Shown: positions 1-11,269, counted from the first letter of the stretch. The stretch: 27,720 bases of DNA from Monosiga brevicollis MX1 (GCF_000002865.3 NW_001865047.1:711938-739657), one strand, 5' to 3'. Notes: generated by a model from the letters alone, not told the origin. Made by a program: numbers and translations.

Positions 1-153
1 CGTCGTTGTCGTCCCGTTGGCCAGGCCAGCATCCGTCATCGTGTTGGTCGACCCCATCGCCGTGGTTGTAGGCATCGTCGTGGTCGTGGTCGTCGTAGGC
101 ATCGTTGTGGTCGTGGTCGTGGTCGTGGTTGTCATGGGCTCGGTGTAGTTGAC
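1..153 (-). repeat. Thr-rich low-complexity coding repeat at the window edge
   Basis: In the frame of the HYR exon this encodes runs of Thr broken by MP and AMG (PMTTTTT..., MPTTTTTT, MPTTTAMG). The DNA is an imperfect GAC/GTC-type triplet repeat. Such Thr-rich stretches often act as O-glycosylated stalks next to a membrane or wall anchor. The C-terminus lies outside the window, so whether the protein has a membrane anchor is unknown. Confidence 0.7.
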
Positions 154-3100
154 CCAGCTAAAAAGCGGCGCCACCCGATCCAACACGTTAAACTCCACAT
201 ACTGACTCACGTTGTTGCCGCACACATCTGTCACCGTAAAGGTCACAAAGTCCAGGTACGTGGCCGCACATCCCGGCACCCGCGACGTGTTGTCATAGTT
301 GTTCGTCCACGTCACCTCGTCGCCACAAGTGTCATACGCGCTGCCGTTGCCATGCGTCGCAAACCAAGTCGCAAACTGCGCCCCGTTGCCCATGCCGTCG
401 CACTCCACCGTCAAATCACTCGGCGCCGGTGCCAGCGTCGGTGCCTTGGTATCAATCACCTCCAGCACCTGCGTCGCATTGTCCGTGTTCCCGCAGTGAT
501 CCGTCGCCAGCACCCCACGATACAACGTTCGCTCATGCGCGCATCGTCCCGGCACCGCCTCGTCCGAAAACGTCACCACAGGGTCCGTATCGCACACATC
601 CGTCACGTTCATGTCCGACTCGCTCGGGATCGCATCACACTCATAAATCCCGTCCGCGCGCACACCCAGCAGGGCGGGCGGCCGGCGATCCACAATGTCA
701 ATGTACGACTCGATGGCCGCCGTGTTGTTGCAAATGTCCGTCGCGTAAAACGTCACGTTGTGCCGGCCCACCGACCCGCAGCTCACCTGCAGCGCATGCC
801 GGTCAAACGCCCACCGCACCGCGTCGCCGCACTGGTCCTCCGCCGTGCTGTTGCCGTGGATGGCCAGGTATTCGCCGATGATCGTCTCCGTCGAGTTGGG
901 ATCGCACTCCACCGTCAGCGTCTCCGGTCCCACGGGGAAGAGCGGACCCGTCGTGTCCACCACCGTGATGGTCTGCGTCTGCGTCGTGCTCAACCCGCAC
1001 GCGTCCGTCGCCGTCCACGTTCGTTCCACCTGATAGGCGTGACCACAGGCCGCGTCCTCGGGTCGCGCCGCCACCTGCTGCTCAGACACAAACGTCACCG
1101 TCACATTGGTGTCACATGCGTCCCCGGCCCGTACCACCGGCATGTCCGGTAGCTCCTCGTGGCACTCAATCGTCACGTTGGCCGGGAAGTTCTGGAAGTA
1201 CGGCGCCGTCGTGTCCCGGCGCACAATCTTGGCCGTCGTCGTCGTCGTCAGACCGCAGGGATCGTGTGCCGTAAACGTCACCGTCACCTCGCCCGTCTCA
1301 CTGCACGATGCCTCCAGACCCGCCTTGACCTCCTCGAAGTTGTTGCTGTACGTAATCGTGCCACCGCACTGGTCCGAGGCCATGGCCCCGCCCACCTGGT
1401 CCAACCACGGCTGGATCTCGTCCATCTGATCCGTGTTGTCGCACTCGAGCGGTAGGTCACGCGCCTCCACATCAAACACGGGGGCCACGTTGTCCGACAC
1501 CGTGTACGTCACCGACGCCGTGCGCTCGTTGCCGCACGGGTCCGACGTCCACCACGTCCGCACAAACGTGTACTCGTCCACGCACCGTCCGTCCGTCCGC
1601 TCATCCCAGAACGTCACGTTGACGTTGTCGCCGTCACACTGGTCCGTCGCCGTCACCGTCGTTCCGTCCGGTAGGGCATGGCACTCCGCCGGGTAAGCCT
1701 GCTTGGGCGGCAGGCCCACAAACTGAGGTGCCACGTTGTCCGTCGTCGTAAACACGGCCACCGACATGTCATGGCCTCCCTCCGTAAACGTCACCGACAC
1801 GTTGTACATGTGCGCCGCACAGCTGGCCGACGCTCCCTGCCAACCCACGTACGCCGACGAAATGGTCGGCGCACCGCAGTCGTCGTGGTCGTCCGGCTCG
1901 GCCCCAAACTCCTGCGCCGCCCACACACGCTGCTCCACCGTAAACGTGTCGCACGTCGACGTGCTGTCCTGCGGTGGCGTCTCAAACGTGCAGCGCACGC
2001 ACGCCTGGCCCGCTTCCAGACACTTGAACCCCGGCACCACCGTGCAGTTGTCAAAGCACCCGTCGATCCCGCCCAGCACACCGTCGTCGCACTCCTCGCC
2101 GGCCACGTGCAGACCATCACCGCAGATGGGCACGCACGACGGTGGCCCTTGGTTCCACGACCCGTCATTCTGGCACTGTCGCAAGCCGCTGTCCTCATTG
2201 GCCAGCTCAAAGCCCGTGTCACACGTGTACGTCGCCACGCTCGGATACCGATTGTCCAGCGACGTCCGCACTTGCCCGTGCGCAATGGTCGGCGCCACAT
2301 CGCACATGCGTCCAATGCAAGCCGTGGCTCCCGTGCCCAGCGTAACGTAGCCCGTCGGGCATGGCGTGCACGCCTCGTCCTGCGAGCTGCTCTTGTACGT
2401 GTTGATGGCACACTCGGTGCACGCACCCGTACCCGAGTTGTAGCCGTACCCCGCTCGGCACAGGCAGTCCGACTGCGCCTGCTGTCCGTTGGTGCTCGAA
2501 AACGCCGGGCATGGCTGGCACGTGTTGCCTGCACTCTGGCCAACCTTGTATGTGTCGACGCCGCAAGCCCGGCACGTGGGCTCGGGGTTGGTCCAGCTCT
2601 GGTCGGTCTTGCACACCGTCGAAGCTGATCCCACCAGCTCGTAGCCCGCCCCACATTGGAACGTCACCGTGGCCGGGTACCGCGATACCGTGGCACTGAT
2701 CGAACCGTAGGTCGGTGCCACCAACGCGTCACACAGCTTGCCCTGGCATTCCACCTCCGATCCCGTCCATGACGTGTCCGGGTTGCAAGTGCGCGTCGTC
2801 GTTCCGCTCTGACGCTCGTAACCCGCATCGCACGTGTACGTGGCCGTTGAGGGATACTTGTTGTTGTTCGTGGTCGATACGACGCCGTTGGTCGGTGCCG
2901 ATAGTGCTCGGCACGTCTTGGCCACACACGTCGGTGGGTTGGCATTCCAGCTCAACGTCGTGCCCGATGCCACACACGTGGCCGAGCTTGACCCAGACAG
3001 CGTGTAGCCGGCGTTGCATGTGTACGTCAACACGTCGCCCACAATCGGGTTGCTCACCACCGTGGCCACACCAAAGCTGTACGTGGGAACGGCCGGGCAC

Positions 3101-6100
3101 GGCAGCGGCTGGCACGTCGGCGCAGAGCCCGAGAAGGTGCGAGTGGCTTGGCAAGTGCGTGTCGCACTGCCCACCAGTTGGTAGCCGTCGTTGCACGAGT
3201 AGGTAATCGTGTCGCCGTAGTACGTGTTTCCACTGACCCGACCGTTGGCCGGTGCCGTCGCCGAGCCACAGCTCACGCGCGTGCACGTCATGGCCGAGCC
3301 ATCCCACGATACGCCCGAGGACGACGCCACGCAGGCGCGGCTCACATCGCCCGAGGCCCGTTCGTAGCCCGGGTTGCAGCTAGTGCGGATGGCATCGCGT
3401 TGCGTGTGAGGTGGGAACAATAAGTGATAGATGTGTCGCAAGGAAAGAAAAGAAAAGACAAAAGAAAAAACATGGACGGGGCACGCACACACCTGTACTC
3501 GGCAGTGACGGGGTAACGACGTGTCGAGTCCGAGTAGGAGATGGCACCATTGGAGACCGAGCCCAAGGAGGGGCAGGTCAGGCCAACACAGGTTCCAATC
3601 GAGGCGCCGCCACAGCCCGAGCTCGTGTAGCCATTGGGGCAGGCCGGGCAAGTGTAGCATGATGTCGTGAATGCCTGCCATGCATTCCAAGTGCCCATGC
3701 CACCATGCTCGTCATGAGGCCCACAGCATGTAACTCGTACAAAAGCATTTGCAACATGACACGGGCAACACTTACGTTGTCTGGTTGGTATTTGCCAGCA
3801 GGACAGCTCACACACGAACCAGCATTGGTCGTGCCACAGCCGCTTCGGTAGTATCCAGCCGAGCACGCCCCACAGCTTGTGCAAGAAAAGTACTGGTGAC
3901 TCGAGCTCGCCATGTATGTGTTCACAGGGCAGAACTGACACGAGCCCGGCCCAGAGCCACCACCGCATCCCGTGAGGTAGTAGCCCGCAGAGCAGGTTCT
4001 GCAACTGGTGCAGGTGGTGCCACGGTAACCACTCTGAGGCTGATATTGCACCGAGGTACAGGCTGTGCACGACCCAGTCGAGCTACCGCCGCAACCAGTC
4101 TGACGATAGCCAGGGTTGCACGCCGTGCCGCTACTGCTACACGAGTTGCATGTGGTGTAGCGATGGCCCGTGCTGGTCATAAAAGTACCACTAGCGCAGT
4201 TGGTGCAAGTTCCTGCACTCGTCGTGCTGGGGCCCGCCAAATAGGTCCCGGCACCACATGTGTTCCATGGTGAACAGCTCGTGATCCGGTGTGAGCTGCT
4301 ACTAATGTAGGTGGCACCGGCACAGGCCGTGCAAAAGCCGGCTCCGATACGAAGGCTGCCGCTGAGCGTCTCTGTGAAATAGTTTCCGGCGTTGCAGGTG
4401 GTAGCTGCCAAACAGGATGACGTGCGATGGGATGTTGACAACTGGTAAGTGCCAAATGCGCACGCCTAAGATGTGGTGATGCCACGAACAAGCGAGGATG
4501 TGTCAGCGTTTGGGGGGGTTCCAAGGCAACGATGAGCGCGAATGTGAAAGTCAATCGTCCAACGTACCGTGCAACTGGTCCCACTCTGGGAATTGCATGT
4601 ATACCCCGTGCCTTGGCCGCACGTCGGGCAGGATGTGCAAGAAGTCAAGCGATGGCTCGTTTGCGACTGATAGGTGTTGGCTGCGCACGATGTACAAGAG
4701 CCAGCACTGCTGGAACCACACGAGGCCTGATATTGGCCAGCACCACAAACAGTACCGGCGGTCGAACACGACTTGCACGAGCTCTGCCCCGTCGAGGTTT
4801 GGAATGTCCCCTAGACAGCGTTCATAACTGTGTCAGCTTCCAGCTGTGTGCGCGACAGCTAGTTTTGATCGAAAACATACCGAAGCGCAGTCTGTGCAGC
4901 CTGTTGCCATTGCTGAGCTTGAATAAGTTCCCTAAAACGTGTTGAACCATTCAAGTTACCAAATGGATTGTTCGTCACTCGTCGTGTGCGTGCCAAGTAC
5001 GGACCACAGGGCAATTTGTGCATGCTGTGTTCGTGTTCAAAGAGCTTGCGTATTTACCAGCCGTGCATGCTAAACAGGGATAGAGATGAGACTGCGTGTG
5101 CGGCGGCTGTCCAAATACCTTTTCTCAAATGCGCTGGTTGAAAATCGCTTTACGACGCACCTTGGCAACCATCAATCTCGATGTTTGAAGACAGCTTGTA
5201 GTAACCAGCTTGGCATACACACGAGTTGCAGCCTTGGGCATCGCAAGCGCTGGTGCAGAGGTTGCACGTGCCATCACAGTTCTCGTCACAGTGGGAGTCA
5301 TACGCACATCTGCGCAAGTTTTCATCACAACACCAACCCGGCTTCAGTGAGCATAATGACCCTCAAACTCTTTTGATACAAGCCGAGCGAGATTTTCAAG
5401 TTTCCTGACCCATCGCAGTCGCAACCTACGAACCCATGTGCATCAAAAGCAACAAAAATCAAGCCATGAAACCAGGTGCATTCACCAGCGTTGAAATTAA
5501 ACGCAGATATACAACATACCTCCACCCCACCAGCTGTCCTGTAAGCCGTGCGGGTTTCAAATAAAGTAAAAGGCGGCGCGGATGGAGCAGACGATGAGAC
5601 AGTTTTGCTGGCAAGAGGTTGCAACGCAGCTCTGATCTCTGGAGGATGACATCACTTACACAATCGCAAGAGTCGTCACAAGTTTGGACATCACAGCCAG
5701 TTTTGCAGCCCTAGTTGCAAAAAAAAAAGACAAATAATGAGTCAAAACCTTTGGCATGCTAGTGCACAAGACACAAAGTGGAAGGAAGCCGGTCGCCAAG
5801 CCTGAAGCCGGACAAAGACGTACATAATCATCGCAATCATAGCTAGCAGGGCAACCATTGTTGCAGCTCGTCGATGCGCACCCATTGCAATAACCACCCT
5901 TGCTGTTTCCAGCGGGAGTGTATGCAGCATCTCGTCGCTGGCGATATGCAATTGAATACTTCTCCGGGTTTTCGATCAGTCCTCGAATGCTTACGGTCTG
6001 TTGTTGATTATCCTTGCCGTTGTCAGCATCGCAGGATGCAAGCCTCTGGAGCTCCGTCAAGGTTTGAGCCCGAGGCAGGTATGCAACAGCTGTCACTGCG

Positions 6101-7332
6101 ACATGCTGTGTCCAGAGGGAGCGCAGCGAGTAGGGTTGAAATGATGTGATCATGTCTTGTAATTGGGAGCAGTGACCACCGGCCTCAGATGGATCATAAG
6201 CGAGTTGTAGCCAGGGAAGACCGAGGTCTGTCTTGACAACGTCTGACAGAATTGTATGAACAGCTGAGCAGATGTTTGACTGCGACGTCACGCATGCTTG
6301 CTGCACAACGTCTTGCCAAGTGAGGCCATCTCGACCAATCGAGTAGGTCACATGAGCTGAGACTTGGTCTTTATCAGTCGTTGCGTAGTGGATCATTGAC
6401 TTTGGCAGGTACAAAATGTCACCGGGAAGCATTGTGAAAGTGTCACAGACCATATTGTCGATCTGGGCATAGTCAAAGCTAGTGCAACCTACACGTTGTC
6501 CGCGGCAGCAGAACATGAAACTTGTTGGACAGGATCATGGTTTTTTTTTTTTTTTTTTTTCATATCCATATATTTTGCAGTGGCGTACCTTCAACGTGTT
6601 TAATTTGAATTTCATGCAACTGGGCTAGTTCTGCCGGTGAAGCCGAGGGCCAAGTCTGACTACTGTTGAGAGCTTGACATAGGTGCCATTCTTTTTGGCC
6701 AGTGACTTGAACCACAAAAACGTCATAGCTACCATGGCGGAGCACAACGAGGTGAGATACACGGGCGGCAAACGGGTAAGCGGGCAGCACACGCCAGGGG
6801 GCAGAGGCACTGACGGATCCGTGTGTGGCTTCAAGGCATGAGCTTGACCGGCGGAAATATACGCGTGGGCCGTGACCTCGGGAGAGCCAAAGACGTCGCT
6901 GATGAGCATTTCAATTGGCTCTTTACTTACGCTCATGTGCTCGCGCCGAATGACGGCAGATTGGCCAGAGCGATAGAATTGGTCACTGTAGTCCATCCAG
7001 GTGGCGGCCTTGGGGAAGGGGAGCTTGGTGCTGTTGGCGGTCTTGAAGGAAAGAGCACTATCATCGTAGAGCTGCTGATATAGCTCGGTCATGAAGACAT
7101 CAATGTTTTGAAGGTCACCAAACCAGGAATCCAAGGGCATCAAGCTGTCCAGGTGGCGGGAAATGTGCAGGTAGTTGCGACGATAAAAGTTTTTGAAAAA
7201 GGTTGAGGCAGCGTTGGGGCCAACGAGGTCTGCAAGTTGAAACGGGTGAGCATGGTTGGCTGCGGGCATGGCTGAGAGCAAGATGCACAACAGCAAGGTG
7301 GCCAGCGTGGCCGGGTGGCCAGCGGCCGGCAT
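1..7332 (-). CDS. Secreted JmjC (Cupin_4-like) / Cys-rich / sushi / HYR multidomain protein, 3' end beyond window
   Basis: Start ATG is at 7332. It opens a signal peptide with a hydrophobic core (LATLLLCILLSA). Exons on the minus strand: 7332-6815, 6728-6589, 6488-5824, 5710-5660, an unresolved stretch, about 5340-5161, 5069-5005, 4931-4881, 4810-4568, 4465-3776, 3674-3493, 3379-1. All resolved junctions are GT-AG and keep frame. Residues about 30-400 form a JmjC/cupin domain of the MINA/NO66 type, with HTD at 170-172 and a third His at 253. Cysteine-rich GCC2/GCC3-like repeats follow, then six sushi domains, a CGDG...GEECDDG repeat, about seven HYR-like domains and a Thr-rich stretch. About 2,050 residues are visible with no stop before the edge. 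The JmjC family hydroxylates proteins using Fe(II) and 2-oxoglutarate. Activity here, outside the nucleus, is inference. Alternative: two fused neighbouring genes, which exon 6488-5824 argues against. Confidence 0.8.
155..1960 (-). other. Tandem HYR-type immunoglobulin-like domains (about seven)
   Basis: Units of about 80-95 residues begin with D-x-x-A-P-x-F or a variant and contain LTVEC, VTIEC or LPLEC. They then have a D-x-C-G/D segment and end with VTFTATDxCGN or a similar motif before the next D-x-x-A-P. Starts readable in order are APQFVG, APVFDV, APYFQN, GPLFPV, PPALLG, APTLAP and APLFSW. HYR domains are extracellular beta-sandwiches that usually act in adhesion or as spacers. The pair of cysteines in each unit is conserved. 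There are many N-x-S/T sites, consistent with a glycosylated surface protein. One uninterrupted exon encodes the whole tract. Confidence 0.8.
2010..3674 (-). other. Six sushi (CCP) domains with an embedded Cys-rich segment and a DUF4215-type repeat
   Basis: Each sushi unit has four cysteines, a central Y-x-C-x-x-G-Y/F motif and a Trp near the last cysteine, for example YSCNPGYERASG, YSCNDGYQLVG, YTCNAGYTLSG, YTCDAGYERQSG, FQCGAGYELVG and YTCDTGFELANE. Units one to five are tandem. A GCC2-like segment (CGVDTYKVGQSAGNTCQPC) then separates unit six. After it lies CGDG...GEECDDG...DGC, the signature of the Myxococcus-type cysteine repeat (DUF4215). Sushi domains usually mediate protein binding on surfaces. 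Intron 3380-3492 splits the first unit inside the codon before CNPGYE. Confidence 0.82.
3493..5710 (-). other. Cysteine-rich GCC2/GCC3 (ephrin-receptor-like / TNFR-like) repeat region
   Basis: Small exons encode repeated units of about 40-50 residues such as C-x-x-C-x-x-G-x-Y-x-S-x(5)-C-x-x-C, for example ACTAGKYASSLNTNTACTNC and CASGTFQTSTGQSSC. The part 5161-5340 has denser cysteines (CDENLRRC, HCDENCDGTC, CTSACDAQGC), more EGF- or furin-like. These folds are disulfide-bonded and extracellular, which agrees with the signal peptide of the same gene. Introns 3675-3775, 4466-4567, 4811-4880 and 4932-5004 are phase 0, so units could be shuffled as exons. The donor at 5004 (GTCCGT) is weak. Confidence 0.75.
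5970..7250 (-). other. JmjC/cupin domain region of the large secreted protein
   Basis: The segment reads FKNFYRRNYLHI near its start. Later come HAYISAGQAHALKPHTD, spliced directly to YDVFVVQVTGQKEWHLC, then MLPGDILYLPKSMIHYA and SAHVTYSIGR. This order matches the Cupin_4/JmjC proteins MINA and NO66: metal-binding HxD, a strand ending in a G-K-x-W motif, then PGD.LYLP...H with the distal His. The triad predicted from my exon model is H170, D172 and H253. A helical region of about 150 residues follows, where the relatives have a dimerization and winged-helix part. The intron inside the HTDP/YDV motif spans 6729-6814, with phase 2. Family assignment rests on motif recognition only. Confidence 0.72.
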
Positions 7333-7888
7333 GTTCGCGTTGATGGCACCAGAAAGAAAGGCAATGGGCAGCCTCACGGCCACACTACCCAAGCCAGGTC
7401 AAATCCAACAGGCTGTGGTGGAAATGCACAATGTGGTTTCCAGAAAGGAGCGAAGAGCAAAAAATGACAGTGCGTGAGTGCCAGCGGTGGAAACAAAAGC
7501 GCCGTCCACCACTTTGAATGCAGTCGAGGTGGATGAGAAATAGGTGTGTGTGTGTGTGTATTGTGGAAGGGGTCAAGGTGAGCGCGGGGTGGCGGTTATC
7601 CCAGAGCAGCGCTCGCTGGAGGTGCGGCCCGACGAGGAAAAAAAAAACAAAATCGTGGTGGAGAGAAACTGTGCCCCAGCGGCCCGTCGATCCGCAACAC
7701 ACCTCGCAAAGGAAAGGGGCGGAGGTTGCTTTCTTGTGGCCGGCGATCTGGATGCCCGAGCACACCTCACCAGCGAGCAAGAGCGCAAGCGAAGGGCGGT
7801 GACGCGGAAGAGATGAGTGATGCTCAACCAACCGCAAGACATGGAATTACACAAACTCGATGACCTGCTGGGAAATGTGCTCGCAACA

Positions 7889-7995
7889 CACCCACACACA
7901 CACCCACACACACACACGAACTGACACATACCCATACATTCGTTCACACACACAAACACACACACACACACAAACATACACACACACACACACAA
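7889..7995. repeat. CA-rich imperfect microsatellite
   Basis: An interrupted (CA)n tract broken by CC, GAACT and CAT words, about 560 bp upstream of the start codon of the minus-strand JmjC-fusion gene. The interval 7333-9051 holds no gene I can support. It contains this tract, a CT tract, a poly-G run and short degenerate repeats. Its open frames are low-complexity translations of the repeats. Confidence 0.9.
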
Positions 7996-8088
7996 TGCAT
8001 GATGTCCTCATTCAAACATGAACCCCATACGTGCCCACTCCATTTCTGCAATGTGAAATGTCAACATCAGTTTCTACATCACCTTTTG

Positions 8089-8260
<172 letters not shown>

Positions 8261-8700
8261 TCTCCACCCCCAATGACAGTTCCACCCACAAATCATAGAG
8301 CTCGTTGTCTCACGTCAGAACCAAGCGCTGACGTACAGACGTAAACGAGGTGGTGGTGTGCTGTGGCTTTGGATCTCGCCAACACACCCGTATTGGTCCC
8401 TGTTCCCCCGACAGGCAAGACAATGGCCACATCGGTCCCAGTCCCCCGCAGGCTAGACAATGGCATGACGACCATGCCACCCCCCATAAACGTGGCGGCA
8501 GAGTCAGAAATTGTCACATTCGACAATAATAACGTCATGGGCATTTGATGAGTGAGGGAGTTGATCCGGAGGGAAAAAAGCCAGTGCACAGCTGCAACTG
8601 TAGAGAGCGAGCAATGTGAAATTCATTCATGACACAAAGACAAGCGAGCGAACAGCACTCGCTGATCACAAAAGGTTTTCACAGCATCGCCATCTTGTGT

Positions 8701-8737
8701 TTTTTTTTTGGCGGGGTGGGGGGGGGGGGGGGGGGGG
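8701..8737. repeat. T9 run followed by a G-rich run ending in G20
   Basis: Nine T are followed by GGCGGGGT and then twenty uninterrupted G up to 8737. Such a run could form a quadruplex or be a sequencing or assembly artefact, because homopolymer lengths are often unreliable. No gene overlaps it. Confidence 0.85.
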
Positions 8738-9051
8738 CAAAAGAGGCAAAGAAACGGCTCAAAACGCCAGAGCACATCTGCTGGCCACACGACATGGTAT
8801 GCAAAACAAAGAGTGAATCGTCCCTGAGGATGTGGGAGATGCGGACGAGCGTGTTAAATTTATGTCACAAATGCCAACATTGCAACTGGTGTTCACGCCA
8901 CTCGGGCGCACATGACCTGTATTGAGCCAGATCAATCAGTCCTTGGATGAAACACAAAATCAAAGACACTGTTCGATTGAGAGGTTAAAAAAAAAGTCCG
9001 AGACTATTTTCTGGCCACAAAATCGAGCAGGCTTGGAGCTGATGGGTGGAT

Positions 9052-11269
9052 TTAGGCGGTCCACTTGGCAACGCCCGACTGCTGAGTCACCGTGTCGTCA
9101 AGGGCAGCGTAGGCCACCTTCTCGTTGACAACCTCAATGCCGAGACCGTAGTAGCCCCAGAAGACGTGCGCATAGGGATCCCAGGTCTAAAAGCGCGTCA
9201 AACCAATTCGTTGACATGAGAATAATGTCATCCAAGCAGGCAGACTTTTTGTTTTTTTTTTATGTTCATCAACATCAGGAAGAACACGAGACGAGGGAGC
9301 TCACCTTGCCACCATCGCGGGTCTCAACAAAGTAGGCCTTGGGTGCCAGTTCACCGAGCTCGCCGCCGACAGCCCAGCCCAGGTTCTCGTTGGCAAAACG
9401 GATCTAAGTGCAGCATCATCATGAGCCGCAAGAAGAGAGGGGAAACGACAAAAAAAGGATGAGGGTGCCAAAGAAGCCGGGTGGCAGGGAGGATGCACGA
9501 GATCAGATGGATAAGAATGCGCGTACATCAATCAAAGAGAATCCGCCAATGTTGGAGTCCTGGGAGTAAAAGGTACGGTTCCAGGTCTCGCCGTCGTGGG
9601 TGCACCAAATACCGGCGCCGTCAAAGGGAAGATCCATCGACTCGCCAACAGCGCAGCAGTGCGTCTCAGAGGTGCAGTCAATGCCTATGAGAAGAGCAGA
9701 GAGGATGATGAATGAGGGAGGTGGCTCCATGCCCGTGCACCATGGGCGTGGTTCCGGCGACGAGGCGAGACAAGGGGGACAAACCATTGAAGTAAAAGGT
9801 ATCGTTCTGGGCGAATTGCGTCTTCCAAGTCTTGCCACCATCAACAGTCTGTTAAACGCGGTTGATTCGTGGATGAACACTTGATGCAAGCATGGTCATG
9901 GACATTTAACCAAGGCAACTGGCCAAGAACAGCGCACGCAAGACCTACCTTGATCAGCTGAGCCTTGTAGCTGCCGGTGGTGTTTTGAAGACGGTGGGCC
10001 CCAAGGTCCTTGCGCCAGCGGCCAAATTCATCCTGGAAGACAGACTTGCGACCACGAGCAGCCATCTTGTCCCCAGGGAGGCGGGCGCGAAGGGCAGCAG
10101 GCAAGTCATCTTGGTCGTCATCCTGCTCCTGCTGGGGGAACTCACCAGCGGTGATGTCTGGGGAAGCGCACCAGCAAGCCAGATGAGTGTGGGGCGTGGG
10201 GAAATGCGGGAAAGCGTAACGGTAAGCTCAATGCAACGTACACCAAGTGTTTTCCGAGGGATAGGCGCCGTAGCGGGCAAAGGTGAAGAGCTCGGGAGCA
10301 GGGCGCTGCTCAAAGAGAACGCCACCATCGTGGGTGATGGCAGCACCACCATAGCCAAAGAAAGAGTTGGCACAGCCAAAGCGCTCGCCGTCGTTGTCAG
10401 TGGAGATGTAGCGGATGGACTGGGAGTGACCGCCACCGAGCGAGTCGTTGAAAGTGCGGCCATCGTCCTTGGAGTAGAGCTCGTTGAAAACTAATGGACA
10501 TATCATTAAATGATGAAGAAGAAGAAGATCAAGAGTGAGAATGGGCAAGATCAAAATCTGAGAGGAATGCATGTGTTTGTGTTTGTGTTTGGGCGAAGCA
10601 GGTCCAGTAGCCTCCGCCTTGGCCTTGGCTTTGGCCTTGTTTTCGTCTCCATGCAAAATCACAAAAAAATCGTACCAGCGGTCACAATGACAGTGTTCTC
10701 CGAGCATTCGCAGTCGAAGAGCAGCAGGTCGTTGTTCAGGTTGCCCTGAGTCGAGTTCCAGGTGTGGCCACCATCAACCGTGTGCAAGATCTCGTTACCA
10801 AGACCGTTGACGGCGCCAGCCAGAAAGCCTAAAACAGAGGAGACGACACTAGGGTTCAGCAAGGTACGAGTCCGCCCAAGGACCAGCTGCCAGATTGTCT
10901 CCACAACAAGATAAACACGACCAAAGACAAAATGACGACGAAGAAACAGGGCGGTCGGGGGCCATCAACAACACTGCACCAGGCAGTCCGATCTTCAATC
11001 CCCGATTCCCGATTCCCTGATCCTGCCCTGATGCGCCTCGCTGATCAGCGCCGATCGCAGCGATCGCAGATCCACTGATATCGGCGGGGCCAGAAAAAAC
11101 AAAAACAAAAAAGAGAGAGAGGGAACCGCGATCGCGCACCTTCATCCTCGTTCTTGAAGGTGATACCAATGTTAATGGTCAAGCCAGGGTTGGAGATGAT
11201 CTCCCACTTGCCCTCTTGGCCCAGGGCCAGGGCCGTCAAGGCCAAAACGGCAGCGATCCGCAACAACAT
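9052..11269 (-). CDS. Secreted BNR/Asp-box beta-propeller protein (sortilin- or Ycf48-like repeats)
   Basis: Eight exons on the minus strand: 11269-11140, 10828-10676, 10490-10242, 10157-9949, 9848-9785, 9684-9527, 9403-9305, 9186-9052. All junctions are GT-AG and frame-consistent, giving 398 residues. The protein starts MLLRIAAVLALTALALGQ, a clear signal peptide. Asp-box/BNR motifs recur: VDGGHTW, KDDGRTF, VDGGKTW, HDGETW and RDGGKTW. They are followed or preceded by G-W-A-V-G-G-like strands, as in sortilin and photosystem assembly factor propellers. A charged insert (EQDDDQDD...) interrupts the middle. There is no transmembrane segment, so it is probably secreted or luminal. The substrate or partner is unknown, and sialidase catalytic residues were not recognised. 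Confidence 0.85.

Noticed and set aside
352-2654. Long Arg/His-rich open frames on the plus strand and in other minus frames
   Set aside because: They are shadows of the HYR/sushi coding frame. They have no domain pattern and biased composition.
6900-6950. A GTAAGT donor inside the first JmjC exon
   Set aside because: The frame continues through it into the HxD motif, so it is more likely unused.
11050-11075. GCGATCGC words resembling the cyanobacterial HIP1 motif
   Set aside because: Only one or two copies occur, inside an intron of a clearly eukaryotic gene, so a chance occurrence is likeliest.
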